DNA from: Synaphobranchus kaupii
Taxonomy: Eukaryota > Chordata > Actinopteri > Anguilliformes > Synaphobranchidae
DNA length: 64,000 nt
Assembly: GCA_029718625.1 (NCBI GenBank)
Contig: CM056391.1
Coordinates: 720,162-784,161 of the forward strand
Reading direction: 5' to 3'
Positions 26,365-38,831 of this stretch are shown here, piece after piece. A model generated the notes under the pieces. The model was not told where the DNA came from and did no database searches. It saw only the letters and a list, made by a program, of their open reading frames with translations. Numbering within the stretch: the first letter of the stretch is position 1; each line of letters begins with the position of its first letter. The position numbers were made by a program, and so were the translations under genes.

Positions 26365-26867
26365 AAGCTGATGGTACACGGGCAATATTTTCAGGCAATA
26401 TTGCCAGCAATGGGCAATGGGTATGGGCCACTGTAGCAATGGGCAATGGGGTAGCCAGCTAGCTAGTTAAAAGTCACTCAGTTCGTCAGTACGGTGGTGA
26501 CTGATTATTTACAATCAAAAGTCAAGGATACCATAACTTATGAAAAGTTGGTCTTTATTTAAAAATTAGACTGACACATCAATATAACTTACCTCAGTAA
26601 TAAATAAATAAATAAAATTATAAGAGATCAGAGCATCCCTTCGGTTTCCTCACACCACTTGGCAGCCATTACTGAAATTTATTTTTGGAAGACTCAGGTG
26701 TCACGTGACCCAAACTCTCACCTGTGATTGGATGGTAGCAAAATATTGCTCGCCTCGATCAACCTTGTTCAGATATTGATTTATCAATAGGAAAACTGCC
26801 AGCAATCATTGCCTGTCAATATTGCCGGCAATATTGCTTGAAAATATTGCCCGTGTACCATCAGCTT
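26365..26867. mobile_element. MITE or small DNA transposon with about 40-bp inverted ends
   Basis: The ends read AAGCTGATGGTACACGGGC and the complement GCCCGTGTACCATCAGCTT. Similarity continues into GGCAATATTTTCA-GCAATATTGCC on both sides. The 503-base element has no coding frame. Its interior repeats GGCAATGGG motifs near the left arm. Confidence 0.75.
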
Positions 26868-27112
26868 AAGTCATTATTAATGACTTATAAAACAATGCTA
26901 ACTGAGCAAGTGATGATTATGATGTTTCACATGTCTACCTCAATGCCCACATTTCAATGCATACACACATAATTAATGAGACATTACATTAGTCTAGCGT
27001 ATTTCCCATTTCATGCAGCTGGTATTCCCAAAAATACTCGCATACCTGCTTGTCATGCACAAGTTCTACAGGCAAACCTATAAACAGTGACCGAGACAAA
27101 ACCCAATAAAAA

Positions 27113-27236
<124 letters not shown>

Positions 27237-27777
27237 AATCATCTTACTGAGTCTCAAGGAATTCATTTAAAACACTTAAAGGCCATGAATAATTTATTGC
27301 TAATTCATTACGAAATGAACATGGAAATTATTTAAACAAAACATGTTCAGATGACACACTGGATGTTTACAAACTGATATTATTAACACAAATATTGATC
27401 TCTCTCTGATGCATAGAAAATTAATTTGGAGCGCTCTGCCAGGACACTGTATGAATATTTGATCAGTTGAGGGAAATATTGAATTGTAAGATGGAGAGTG
27501 AATCAGATAAGCTGCGGAAGACGAAGGCCAGTACACACTGGCAGGTATGGTTAGGTTTGGTTTTAGTTTCGGAAATGTCTTTTGTTGTGAGGGTTTCGCT
27601 GGCTTGACCTGCTCTTACACATTACTTGAATGCATTCTGTGGTTTTCAAAACCTAGAATGTGCTCCACGCAGCATGTTGACAGCGGATTTGATCTCTTGC
27701 ATTCTTCAGTAACCATAACGATATTTACAGTTGAAGAAAACTTTAAAAAAACAACACGGATAAATTTGCTAGCATCA

Positions 27778-27890
27778 ATTTGGTATCAAATCCGGACCAT
27801 GCCAGTGCCGACTGTAGCCGGTAACTCCACAGGGCGACATACCGTTGGCTGTAGTGTTGTTGGAGGGATTCGGCCAGCCAGGATACCAGT
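27778..27890 (+). mobile_element. SINE fragment, same family as 15.77 kb, fused to a dispersed repeat
   Basis: It starts near the B box (TATCAAATCCGGACC) and keeps GTGCCGACTGTAGCCGG and CCACAGGGCGACATACCG. The A-box head is missing. It runs directly into a second dispersed repeat at 27,895. Confidence 0.65.
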
Positions 27891-27894
27891 GGAG

Positions 27895-28120
27895 CCTATC
27901 CCAGCATGCATTGGGTGAGAGGCAGGAATACACCCTGGACAGGTCGCCAATCCATCGCAGAGCACACACACCATTCACTCACACACTAATACTTATAGGC
28001 AATTTAGAGTCTCCATTTAGCCTAACCTGCATGTCTTTGGACTGGACCTTGGATTTGAACTTGGGGCCTTCCTGCTGTGAGGCGACAGTGCTACCCACTG
28101 CCCTGCCGTGCCACCCTGCC
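27895..28120 (+). repeat. dispersed repeat fragment (probable non-LTR tail)
   Basis: Motifs in order are CCTATCCCAGCATGCATTGG, GAGAGGCAGGAATACACCCT, GGACAGGTCGCCAATCCATC and AACCTGCATGTCTTTGGACT. The same family appears at 31,750-31,825 (minus sense) and 49,410-49,550 (plus). The text is familiar from many fish genomes, but I cannot name the family. Confidence 0.65.
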
Positions 28121-29516
28121 TGGGTCATTAATGTACAAACACATTTTGTTGTTCTATGAGTAGTATTATTGATGGAAACTTCACAACTCATAGAACAAGA
28201 ATGCACCGTGCATGCTGTGAAAGTGAAAAGATTCATAGAAAACATGGAGTTAAAATCATTTATTTATGGAGTTCATGGAGTATTTATGGAGTTAAAAACG
28301 GCACTAGTAACATTTCAGCTAGGCTAGTGGAGACTTCTGGCAAGTAGCTCCTGTTTAAGAGCCAGCGCTGTGCAGAGAGCACAAAAACAGCCCTGTCTAC
28401 ATATTTATGCCACAATATACAATGTTTGTCATTGACCACCAAATGTGCTGGTGGTTAACCATTTGCCACTTGCTTGGGGCCATTGCATTATGCTAACAAA
28501 GTGTTGGGGGTATTTAAAAGGCAATGTTACACCCTGTGTCTTGTTCATGCACTGTAATGTGCATTTGCACCTTAAAACCTGAAAAAAAAAGGACATTAGA
28601 ATGAATCTGTCATCTTTGGGGGGAAGGGGGAGGGTCCACGTCACCATGGCAACAAGACACTATTATATAACCGGGAATTAATTATCTCAATTTATCAACC
28701 GAATTAGCAGTCAGACGCATCAGGAAAATACAATAAAATTCAAAGCAGGCGTCGGATTTATGGCCACATATTTTTTCAAAATAAATAAATAATATAAATT
28801 TTGAATAAATAAATAAATAAGAATTGGGTACATGGTGTCCCTCGCCTAGTTCACCTGGACGTCCCGGCACATTGGTAATTTTGGGCAGCATCGCCCATAA
28901 AGCTGATGTTTAAAATATTCCCACACCTGAGGGGTAGTAAACGCATGCCTCTATAAACGCCGGCAGCTCCGCACCTCGCGATCTGGGGGGGGGGGGGACC
29001 TGCAGCCATTATTTGATAGCGATTTGCAAAATGTGTTTTCTCCAGCCAAATATTTGTATTAGTCTGGATGTGAGCCATGGAGACTAACTAACAAGAACAG
29101 CAGACACAAAAAGAAGAAAATAAGAGCGTCTATAAAATGTCAGGCACACCGCAGACGGCCGTGAGACAGCCTGCCGGGTCCTGTAGGAGGAGGCAGAGAC
29201 CCTCGGGGTGTTTCTAGGCTCGTCCCAGTGCTGGATTCTCTCTAGACTTCAGGTAAATGCAGATGGACTGAATAGCCCATTCTACTCACTATGTCTTGTT
29301 ATGTCCATCACATAGCACAGGGATGGCCTTTAGGGTCACCTGCTCAAAGCACCTGGGTGTGGCGAGTCAGCAGGATAGTCAACTCGCTTCATTGATCAAT
29401 GAAGTGCCGACTTCAAAACAAAAGCCAACATTTTGCAGGACCAGGGTTTACCAGCGGACATAGCGCTGAAGGAACAGGCCTCATGAGCAGAAGGTTTCAG
29501 CTGTGAACCTGGGGGT
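28121..29516. other. no gene seen
   Basis: Unique sequence with a poly-G run at 28,985-28,997 and an (AATA)n stretch at 28,780-28,820. Confidence 0.55.
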
Positions 29517-30540
29517 GGGGCCCATCCACACACTGGAACAGAGCCTTAACAGATACCAGACTGTAGGGCCCATCCACACACTGGAACAGAGCCTTAACAG
29601 ATACCAGACCATGGGGCCCATCCACACACTGGAACAGAGCCTTAACAGATACCAGACCATGGGGCCCATCCACACACTGGAACAGACCCTTAACAGATAC
29701 CAGACCGTGGGGCCCATCCACACACTGGAACAGACCCTTAACAGATACCAGACTGTGGGGCCCATCCACACACTGGAACAGACCCTTAACAGATACCAGA
29801 CCGTAGGGCCCATCCACACACTGGAACAGACCCTTAACAGATACCAGACTGTGGGGCCCATCCACACACTGGAACAGAGCCTTAACAGATACCAGACTGT
29901 AGGGCCCATCCACACACTGGAACAGTGCCTTAACAGATACCAGACCATGGGGCCCATCCACTCACTGGAACAGAGCCTTAACAGATACCAGACCATAGGG
30001 CCCATCCACACACTGGAACAGAGCCTTAACAGATACCAGACCATGGGGCCCATCCACACACTGGAACAGAGCCTTAACAGATACCAGACCATAGGGCCCA
30101 TCCACACACTGGAACAGAGCCTTAACAGATACCAGACCATGGGGCCCATCCACACACTGGAACAGAGCCTTAACAGATACCAGACCATGGGGCCCATCCA
30201 CACACTGGAACAGAGCCTTAACAGATACCAGACCATGGGGCCCATCCACACACTGGAACAGAGCCTTAACAGATACCAGACCGTGGGGCCCATCCACACA
30301 CTGGAACAGAGCCTTAACAGATACCAGACCGTGGAGCCGATCCACACACTGGAACAGAGCCTTAACAGATACCAGACCGTGGGGCCCATCCACACACTGG
30401 AACAGAGCCTTAACAGATACCAGACCGTGGAGCCCATCCACACACTGGAACAGAGCCTTAACAGATACCAGATTGTGGGGCCCATCCACACACTGGAACA
30501 GAGCCTTAACAGATACCAGACTGTGGGGCCCATCCACAGT
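29517..30540 (-). repeat. 48-bp minisatellite, about 21 copies, derived from a SINE segment
   Basis: The unit on the minus strand is GTTAAGGCTCTGTTCCAGTG, TGTGGATGGGCCCCACGGTC, TGGTATCT. It is collinear with one 48-base segment of the SINE copy at 4,055-4,102. As 48 is a multiple of three and the unit has few stops, long frames of 355-377 codons open on both strands; these are array artefacts. Confidence 0.95.
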
Positions 30541-33194
30541 GGGGCCCAACCCACAGCAAATGACTGTTGACTTGCCCGTCTGGGATTAGAGAATGCAGGA
30601 GAAGCCATGAGCAAAACAAATGCAAGTCAACTATTTATCCACTTTGGTCAGAAGGCCATAGTGATGGTAATCATGTGGGATCGCTAGCTATTTTTTTCTT
30701 CTTTTTGGTTGCATAAAATTAGCTGAAAAGTGGCTCAAGGAACCAAGGCTCACCAAAAGTCGAATTTTATAGAGCTGTTAATTCTGCATGCAACAGTAAA
30801 ACTGCCTTGAGGAAACCATCAATCTCACTCCCAGACTTTTTTCTCTACAAGTGTCTTTTTGCTGTAATTAGCCACTAAAATATTCATACAATATTTGAGC
30901 TCTGATCAAAGGGCACTTTTTATATAGCGACCTTTTCAAAGGTTTTGGCATTCTTGCAGCTCACACGATTTCACCGCAAAATAGTGTCTGCCTCTTTGTG
31001 GAGTAAATTAATAAAACGATAAATGTCCGTCTGTAGCCAGAGGATTATGGATGGAACTCTTTGGAATGGATCAGCACAAAACCAAAAAAGTCGAACTTCA
31101 TAAGAAGTAACTGGAAGTGTTGAGGGGCACGTATGTTATTCAAAGGGTGCCAGGTTCTGCACATGAGAATACAAATTTTTTTTTGAAAAAATTTATTTAA
31201 AAGATTATTATTACTTCTACTTCTTTATAATAATGAAAGAGTAGGAGATGGAGACAGATTATTATTTACATTTTTTCCTTGCCACAGTCACTTGTGGGGC
31301 CTGGCTTGGGGCCATAATGTATATAAAGTACATAGAGACATTGGGCCTCATTCACCAATCACTCTACCAACAAATTTGTTCTTAAGGCTATCTTTAAAAA
31401 CGTTTTTTTTTTAACAAACATTTCTGGATTAATTGATGTTTGTGTTCTGAGCTTCTGTTCTACACAATAAAGAAATGGCACTGCTGCAAGGGAGCATGCG
31501 TGCTCAGTCAACCTACCCAAAAATTGCTTTAAAAAAATCAAAGTATTCAGAAAGAAATGGTGATTCAAAGAAAGGAGAAAGACGTTCTCTTGACAGCCAC
31601 AGATTGTGGCTTGTTGGGGTATATTACAAGCACATCATATCGACATCATTGTTTTTCATGGTGAGAAATTTGACTCCATTGTCTATATGCGATCAAAGGT
31701 CTGGAGAATAAACAAACAAACACTGATTATAAATTTAGAAAACAAACTTCTGCCCAGATGCATGCTGGGATAGGCACCAACCCCCCTCACGCGCGACCCT
31801 GACCAAGAATAAGCGGGTTAGATATCCTACCCAGAGGCATAGCTACTTGGGAGTATTGGACGTTTTTTTTAGATACAGTAGCCTTAATGAGTAAGATGAA
31901 ACAAAGGGTTGAAATAGGGGTAAATTAAGCTTTAAGTCTGGTCAGCAGCACAGATTATGAACATCATGAGGCGGCACTTTAATGTTCTTAGCTTGTTGGT
32001 TGACGCATAGCCTTTTAAGCAGTAAATTGTACTTTAACTGCTCGTGCATTCAATGCATTACTTATTTTTTCCCTCTGTTTTCCAAATGAACCAACATATC
32101 CCATTTTCAATTACACAATTAAATAAAAAACGCAAATGTTGAAGTCTTTTCTGTTTGAAAAAAAGAAACCATTGCTACTGCTAAACTGTATTTTAATTTA
32201 TATAAGCACATTAGGCCTATTAACAAAAGCTGTTATTTCCCCCAGTAGGCACAAATGTGGACACAATATGGAACATGAAAACTGTGTAATTTGAATTAGT
32301 TACTTTCGTGTGGTTTCTTTTGTTGAGCAAGAGCCAATGTTTCAACACCACATCGCAAAGGTATTGGTAATTTGCTAAATGTTAGCCACATTCAGATCTG
32401 GAACACAGATCCATGAGAACAGGACAATTTGGCTCAAAAGTACGTACGGAAATTCTGAGCCAAAAACAGGAGGGGGGTATGGCTTTGGACCGCAGTTTTC
32501 CCCCGCCTTGAATGAATGACTAATACAGTAGGGACGAGTAAAAGCATAACAAAATATTGTGTTTTATAAAAAGCTCTTTAGTTCCAATGCCCTGAATTTA
32601 TTATCGGACCGTTAAGGTGCTGAAGGACTTCGTTATGTTGTCTTCGACTGAGACTGAGACGACACAATGACCAGAAAAATGTCCCTCGAACTCAGACTGA
32701 CTCAGAAGGGGAGCCTAATTCTAAAAACTCAACTGAAATTGAAATTGGAATGGAATATCAAAAGCAGTACGGGACTACATAAAAAAGGAAAGTGATTCAA
32801 AAGAGACAAAACTCCATCCTTGCCTGTGAATTGATCTCACAGTTTGTTCATTTACAAACTACCCATGTCTCAGTTCTGCCTGATTATCTGAAACAGTTTT
32901 CAAGGAGGAGTTTCAGCAGTTTTTAAGTGGCACCCGAGTCAAAAAGTTTTGAAGCACTTTACATAAACACGGAATGGAATGCACTCTCCCGGAGTGGGGC
33001 GGACGTTTCTACACATACGGCACATCTGGAGAACGCCAGAGGGAAGGGTCACAACCAATGGTCAGGACCAATCACAAGCAGCTCCAGCACAGCCATGATG
33101 TAGAATCCCGGCACAGATTCAATTCCAGCTCAGTAAGAAACAAGGTCAACAAGTCACTTCAAAAAAGTCAATATGTTCACTTTTATTCCCGTCT
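30541..33194. other. no gene seen
   Basis: AT-rich unique sequence with the dispersed fragment at 31.75 kb. No exon-like blocks. Confidence 0.5.
31750..31830 (-). repeat. dispersed repeat fragment, same family as 27.9 kb
   Basis: Contains GATGCATGCTGGGATAGGC and GACCCTGACCAAGAATAAGC, the reverse complement of the motif order at 49,440-49,490. Confidence 0.6.
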
Positions 33195-33420
33195 GATGTT
33201 GTGAAAATGACCCGTGCTTTTATAACATCTAAACTGGATGATTGCAATGCTATGATCTCTGACCTCCCAAATGATGTTATTGGAAAATGACTGATTACCC
33301 ACAATGCAGACAGACAGGGACAAAGAAGTGCCATCGCATTACTCAAGTACTTATATCCCAGCCCTGGCTCCAGCTTAGTTGGCCAATTGCAGAAAAGACT
33401 GGGCCATTGAAAAAATACCT
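33195..33420 (+). pseudogene. LINE reverse-transcriptase C-terminal scrap
   Basis: One frame reads AFITSKLDDCNAMISDLPN. This matches the AFxxSRLDYCNALLxGLP block common in fish L2/Rex1/CR1-type LINE ORF2. A frame change follows, then a weakly similar ITHNADRQGQRSAIA (family text: QNAAAR) and LKYLYP. It is too short and broken to assign to a clade. Confidence 0.65.
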
Positions 33421-34177
33421 TGTTATGAAAGCAATTTCCTTTCTTGTTTTATACAGTTGTGAACGATACATACTAGTAATTTTGGTCAAACAAAGTACGT
33501 ATCCGGGTCCTCGATCTGTGCTCCGTAGTTTTGTAAAACCGGGACGCCTGGTCACCATGCCTCTAAGCGTACTCGTGTGTAGAAGTACACAGCTTTGCTC
33601 TCTGCTCAGACAAATCCTGGAAATTCTGGGCAGGGTGTGGAGATCAAACTGCACATCCTGGGGAAATTCATCAACAATTCAGGCCCCGGAAACCAGGTGA
33701 GGCTAATCAACTACAAAATGAACTACTTTAACTGCTTATTTAAATGGTGAGGAAAAAACAAAAAACAAGCAGACCCTTTGAATCTCCAGGACCGTTCTCA
33801 AAGACCTGCGTTTTTGCTGGATTTCACTGTACAGTGGAGAAATCCCTAAAATGCTGACTCAGCTAAGTAAAAGTCCAGTCTTCCTGCTCATTCAGCTAAA
33901 CATTTAAAAAAAAATCAGAAGTACCATGAGACCAGTGGGACGAATGCAAAAAGAGCTGTCAGAGTCAGATAAGGAAGCTTTCCAATGTTCGAGAAGGGCA
34001 TTCTGAAGACTTGAAACAGGGCAGAGTCAATGTCTGCAAGTGCACTCGTGAGCGTGCACAGAAATTGTTAAAAGAGGATTTAGGAATGCAATCAGAAGAG
34101 GACACATACTGCTTTGTGCATCCAAGCACTCAGTATTCACTTCCAGCTTTATACGTCTACTGCAAATGCACAGAAAA

Positions 34178-34179
<2 letters not shown>

Positions 34180-34264
<85 letters not shown>
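34180..34264 (+). repeat. long (CA)n microsatellite
   Basis: About 42 uninterrupted CA units. Confidence 0.98.
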
Positions 34265-34269
<5 letters not shown>

Positions 34270-34725
34270 CAAGCGCATATGGAAAGACCAGCTAAACACA
34301 GACAATAGAGAGGAAGGGGGAGTGGGGGAACTGAACGCAGGTTTTAATAAAGGACTGCAAAGCTGCCTAGACTGTAAGGAGAATGCTGATGAATCAGAGG
34401 TTACTCTCAGCATACCTGCGTGCGTCTGACTTACACATGTACGCCACAGATAAGCTCCTCACTGCAGCCCAATCAGGCCCTTTTTAAAAGCCTTAACTGG
34501 GTCACAGAGCACTGAGCTGGCAGTCAACGTAGACCAAAGAGACAATCAGGGCAGGCATACTCTCCAGAGAGAGCCATCAATCTTTTACACTGTCTGAATG
34601 AACTGAATGACAAGTTTCTTGTGGAAAAGATGCAGACTGCCTTGAGGTTAGAAACACTGTATAAATAACGGGTAGAAGCCCACAAGTGTTCGTCTCTGGA
34701 CTGTGTTTTTTTTTTCTCATTTCAG

Positions 34726-34825
34726 AGGATGTGCGGGGTGAATTTGACCTGAAGACATTTAATGCAGAGGATTTTGGTTTTCACAGACTTGTACCCCTGG
34801 TTAACAAGCCCTTTCAGAGTGAAAT
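34726..34825 (+). CDS. orphan exon-like segment, gene not recognised
   Basis: A 100-base segment is bounded by a strong acceptor (a T-rich tract ending TTTCAG at 34,725) and a donor GTGAGT at 34,826. Only one frame is open: it reads DVRGEFDLKTFNAEDFGFHR followed by LVPLVNKPFQSE, with incomplete codons at both ends. The other two frames have stops. I do not recognise the family. No matching neighbour exon was found within a few kb in compatible phase, so it may be part of a gene with long introns, or a relic. Confidence 0.45.
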
Positions 34826-36111
34826 GTGAGTTTTTCCTTTCACATTTTAATAGGCTCTTGCATAAAACACATTTTCATAAGCATGAGCAAAGTTTGTTTT
34901 CATTCCTCTGGGCTGTAAAACTATCTGAGTACCCAAGATAAATTCTGACAAGATTCCAAATCCCCAAAAAATAAATAAAAGAAACATAAACAAAAAGTTT
35001 ACTTATTTTTTGATAAAGTAGCATGTTTTTTTGTAGTCTGTAGAAGCATGATAGAGTCTATTCCAAATTTGGAAGGCGCTGTTTATAGACAGTAGATAAC
35101 AAATAAATTACACAGCTTGCAGCCAATTACAATCCGTGGCATAGTAGGCTAGTCGTCGCATCATGTTCATAAACACTTCAGAAAATAATTTATATTAAAA
35201 ATGTTTTAACAATAATCTTTTTTTCAAGTCCTGTGCATCACTGAAGCTTGCTGATGACTACAAATTGACACCACAATAAGAAACGATTAAGACTACAACG
35301 TAATGAAGACGGCAGCCATTAGTGCCTAATAAAGTTGTTGCACTCTGCCGCCATATGGAGGTCCAACTTGTCCTTTTCTGAATGCCCGTCTAGGGACCTC
35401 AATAAAACTCCCGCCAGGTGAACCTTTTCGTAGGCTGTGTGCGTTGCCTACACGGCAGACAATGCAAACAGAGTTGATATCCGGGGAAATGTGCAATTCA
35501 TCAGATTACATTGCAATAACGTTATTCAAGTAAGTTAACGTTAGCCTAAGTTACCAGTTTTCTTATTCGCACCGTGACGTTAGCTACCTAGCTACATATA
35601 TCATCACATTTCTACCATTTAACGACATCATATTTAGGAAATTGTAGTCCCTGCTCCCAGCGGCATGGATTTTGAGTAGCCTACTTACCCAAGCTGTTTT
35701 TATAAAGCCATGGCGGATAACTCATCCAGCTAAGCAGGTTCCACACAAACTCTGTTAGGCAGCATTATTATTATTAACGTTTGGGAAAATGATATCTGCC
35801 CTTGTGCCAAGTAGCCGACCTCCGTTTCGAGAAACCATCGTTAGTTTTCAGCGGTTTGAATATCTGTCAGATCGTTAGCTTTCGCGAGCGCTGTGATGCT
35901 GCTTGTTTGAAAGTTCTCACGTGAGATAGGCCTACTCGAGATAAACGGAACTCACAAAGGAAGGTAGCCAGTTGATACACTCCCAGCGAACTGATATATC
36001 CGGATATAGATTGCAATTATAAAAAAAACAAATATGGTAGGCTACGCAAATGTTTGATATTTTTATGTATGGTCATATTTTCTATGGATGGGGCGGCGGC
36101 TCTGTAGGTAA
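34826..36111. other. no gene seen
   Basis: Unique AT-rich sequence. It would be intron if the segment at 34.73 kb is a real exon. Confidence 0.5.
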
Positions 36112-36324
36112 ATTACATTAGCCTACATTAAGTATCCAGAGCGACTTACACAACTTTGTTGCATTTTTTACATATTATCCATTTATACAGTTAGATATAT
36201 ACTGAAGCGATTCAGGTTAAGTACCTTGCTCAAGGGTATAACAGCAGTGTCCTACCTGGGAATCGAACCTGCAACCTTTTCGGTTACAAGGCCAGTTCCT
36301 TAACCATTATACTACACTGCCGTC
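36112..36324 (-). mobile_element. tRNA-derived SINE
   Basis: Read on the minus strand from 36,324, the head contains GTAGTATAATGGTTAAGGA followed by GGTTGCAGGTTCGATTCCCA. GGTTCGATTCC is a good RNA polymerase III B box. The body continues GACACTGCTGTTATACCCTT and GCAAGGTACTTAACCTGAAT, and the 3' region contains GTAAGTCGCTCTGGATA, a tail shared by several fish SINE families. Length is about 210 bases. The exact family is not assigned. Confidence 0.8.
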
Positions 36325-36918
36325 GATGACAATAATTTTCACTGCATAGCATGATCATATGATTTCCTGCAGGTGTACAGCAGTGTACATTATTTAAATC
36401 GCTTGATTCTGTGTTAACAATCTCTAAATCACCCAGCAGTCACCCAGGATCTTAAATGTCTATGGGAAATTAATTGTTTTGCCATGTGATGGTAGGCTAT
36501 GTGGTAGATAAAGTTGTTGGGAAAGATCACCATTCCCTGTTACACCATAATTGAAAAATCTTAAGGCTGATTTTCTTATTTTATCTGTTGTCTTATGTGT
36601 AAATACTTGAGTGCACCCTTGCAAATAAGATAAAGTTGTATTAATCTCAATGTGACTTCCGTCGTAAAATAACTCATTGATAAAAGAAACAAATAAATAA
36701 CCTAATCTCAGGTAGGCTACATTAGGCCTTATCTACCAGGATGAACACATGTGCCTGATATGTCCTGGCTGACTAACCTATACTGCCAAACTACAGAGCT
36801 GGCATGAGTACAGCTGGGCTGTTTCCTGTTCTTTAAATTAAACCTATTCAGGTGATTATTTCCCTGTGTTAGACTAAGGGAGAGAAATCTAAAAAGTTTC
36901 TTTGCTCTTCTATCCTGC

Positions 36919-37060
36919 AGGCTGGCAGGCTGCCAAAACGGAGGCAGACTGTGGTGCTCTGATTTTGGGTCTGCGTTTCAAACCCCTCGCAACTGATTGA
37001 GCTGGACCTCAGCCACAATCCCGTAGCGGGACCTTGGAGTGATATTGCTGTTTTCTGGAA
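36919..37060 (+). pseudogene. decayed leucine-rich-repeat exon, NLR-like
   Basis: After an acceptor-like CTGCAG at 36,915-36,920, one frame gives LAGCQNGGRLWCSDFGSAFQ. After a frame switch near 36,980 another gives SNPSQLIELDLSHNPVAGPW. The pattern L-x-x-C ... (A/S)xx-NPS-xL-x-ELDLSxNP is that of fish NLRC-type LRR exons. A frameshift and in-frame stops make it a relic. It could also be an LRR from another NLR-like gene. Confidence 0.45.
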
Positions 37061-37320
37061 CAAAGAATACCAATTATACACTGGAGAAACTTTGGTTTGT
37101 GCAAAATTTACCAAAGTTTTTAATTTCTTATCCATGTATCTTTTTTTGTGTTCCAATCCTGTCTTTTTCAGTTTTAAGTGTGCAAAAGCAATAACTCTCT
37201 TGTTGGCCTGAATTAGTGGAGTGCATCTACAGAGTCACGTCAACAGTTATTGGGCACCTGCTATTTGGAATTATCAGATTTATCAGTTAAGTGTCAGTTA
37301 ATTATCCGTTTGTCAGTTAA

Positions 37321-37575
37321 GGAGAGCTGGACACGTTGGTGGATAACCCTCCAGGACTGGACATGGCTTTTCCCACGTTCACATTCTGCCCGGCTTTACT
37401 GAAGCAGCGGAGAAATATTTGCTTTCAAAACATAGCTGAAAAATTTGCCATGGGCATTACTCAACAAAAGTTCAGAATGGTTTGCTGCCTCCAGCCAGAA
37501 TTCACCAATTGCAAGGCGTTCCCCATGGACCTGGCCTGGGCCCGCTACCTTTTTTAGCATCTGAAAAGGACTGAG
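37321..37575 (+). pseudogene. exon-like open segment with one stop, gene not recognised
   Basis: From 37,321 a frame reads ELDTLVDNPPGLDMAFPTFT, followed by FCPALLKQRRNICFQNIAEK, then a Cys-containing stretch ending MDLAWARYLF. A TAG at 37,555-37,557 is followed in the same frame by HLKRTE and a good donor (GAG|GTGAGT at 37,576). This looks like an exon of about 255 bases with a late stop. No family is recognised, and its relation to the pieces at 34.7 and 36.9 kb is unknown. Confidence 0.35.
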
Positions 37576-38055
37576 GTGAGTACATTAGTTACCTAGCAGG
37601 CACTTGTACTCAGGGGGGAAAAATGCACCACTTGTTTTCACGCCTTGCAAGTGGTCCAAAGCTTGAAATGTCCATTTCTGCGCCCTGCAAGCTGTCAGGC
37701 TGCCAAGTCACAGGGGAGGAGGCAGTGTTTCCCCGTCTTTAGCTGTGTGTTCACACTCTTCACACCCGAGAGAGCTGGATCTGACCTATAAATCATCTTG
37801 GGGACTTGGGGAATCAGACTGCCCTCTGGTGCCCTGGAGGACCCCCAAACCGTAAATGTGCAAAACTGCAAAATGTGTTGGTCTGGCTTCCACCAGAGCT
37901 AACAGAAAGCAATGTTAACGATGTTAACTCCAGAAAATTCATATAAATGGTTTCCACCATAAATCTGTTTAACTGTTATGCCTCCCGTGTCGACCATGAT
38001 GGAGAGCATGGTTTATGGTTTATCATGCCTCCCCCCTGTTCCTATGCATGCTGAG

Positions 38056-38148
38056 ACACACACACACACACACACACACACGCAAGCATGCACACACACA
38101 CACACACTCACACGCAAGCATGCACACACACACTCACACGCAAGCATG

Positions 38149-38181
<33 letters not shown>

Positions 38182-38189
38182 GCAAGCAT

Positions 38190-38227
<38 letters not shown>

Positions 38228-38235
38228 GCAAGCAT

Positions 38236-38275
<40 letters not shown>

Positions 38276-38321
38276 ACACACACTCACACACACACACACA
38301 CACACACTCACACGCAAGCAT

Positions 38322-38363
<42 letters not shown>

Positions 38364-38404
38364 GCAAGCATGCACACACACACACACACTCACACGCAAG
38401 CATG

Positions 38405-38435
<31 letters not shown>

Positions 38436-38443
38436 GCAAGCAT

Positions 38444-38476
<33 letters not shown>

Positions 38477-38505
38477 AGCATGCACACACACACATGCACA
38501 CACAC
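38056..38505 (+). repeat. compound CA microsatellite with about eleven CGCAAGCATG inserts
   Basis: (CA)n tracts of varied length are separated by CTCACACGCAAGCATGCACA. The same short insert repeats at irregular spacing, so it is a compound satellite. Open frames of Thr-His repeats across it are artefacts. Confidence 0.95.
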
Positions 38506-38831
38506 CTGCTTTTTATTTCACCCTGCTCTTAAGAAAATGTGTTAAACTGTAACTATTTCATACTGAGTATGGATTGACATTTTAATATATTCTTTCACCT
38601 GCATGTGAATATGGTATGATATCCATTTTCCTCGAAACAGTTGAAAGAATTCTTTGCTTTTTATAATTTTATTTTGGAAGTTATTTCCCAAAGGGTTACT
38701 GTAGTAGGTATGCATGTTTAAAAGCTCATTGTTTATTGCTTTTAACAAATTTCATGCAGATATCACTCTCAGAATTCTTACACTACCAATGACAGTTGCA
38801 ATTTGTTGAAACATGAAACATTGACAAAGAC

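Noticed and set aside
29481..30614. Long open frames on both strands (355-377 codons)
   Set aside because: Both follow from a 48-base unit divisible by three. The unit is a SINE piece, not a protein repeat.
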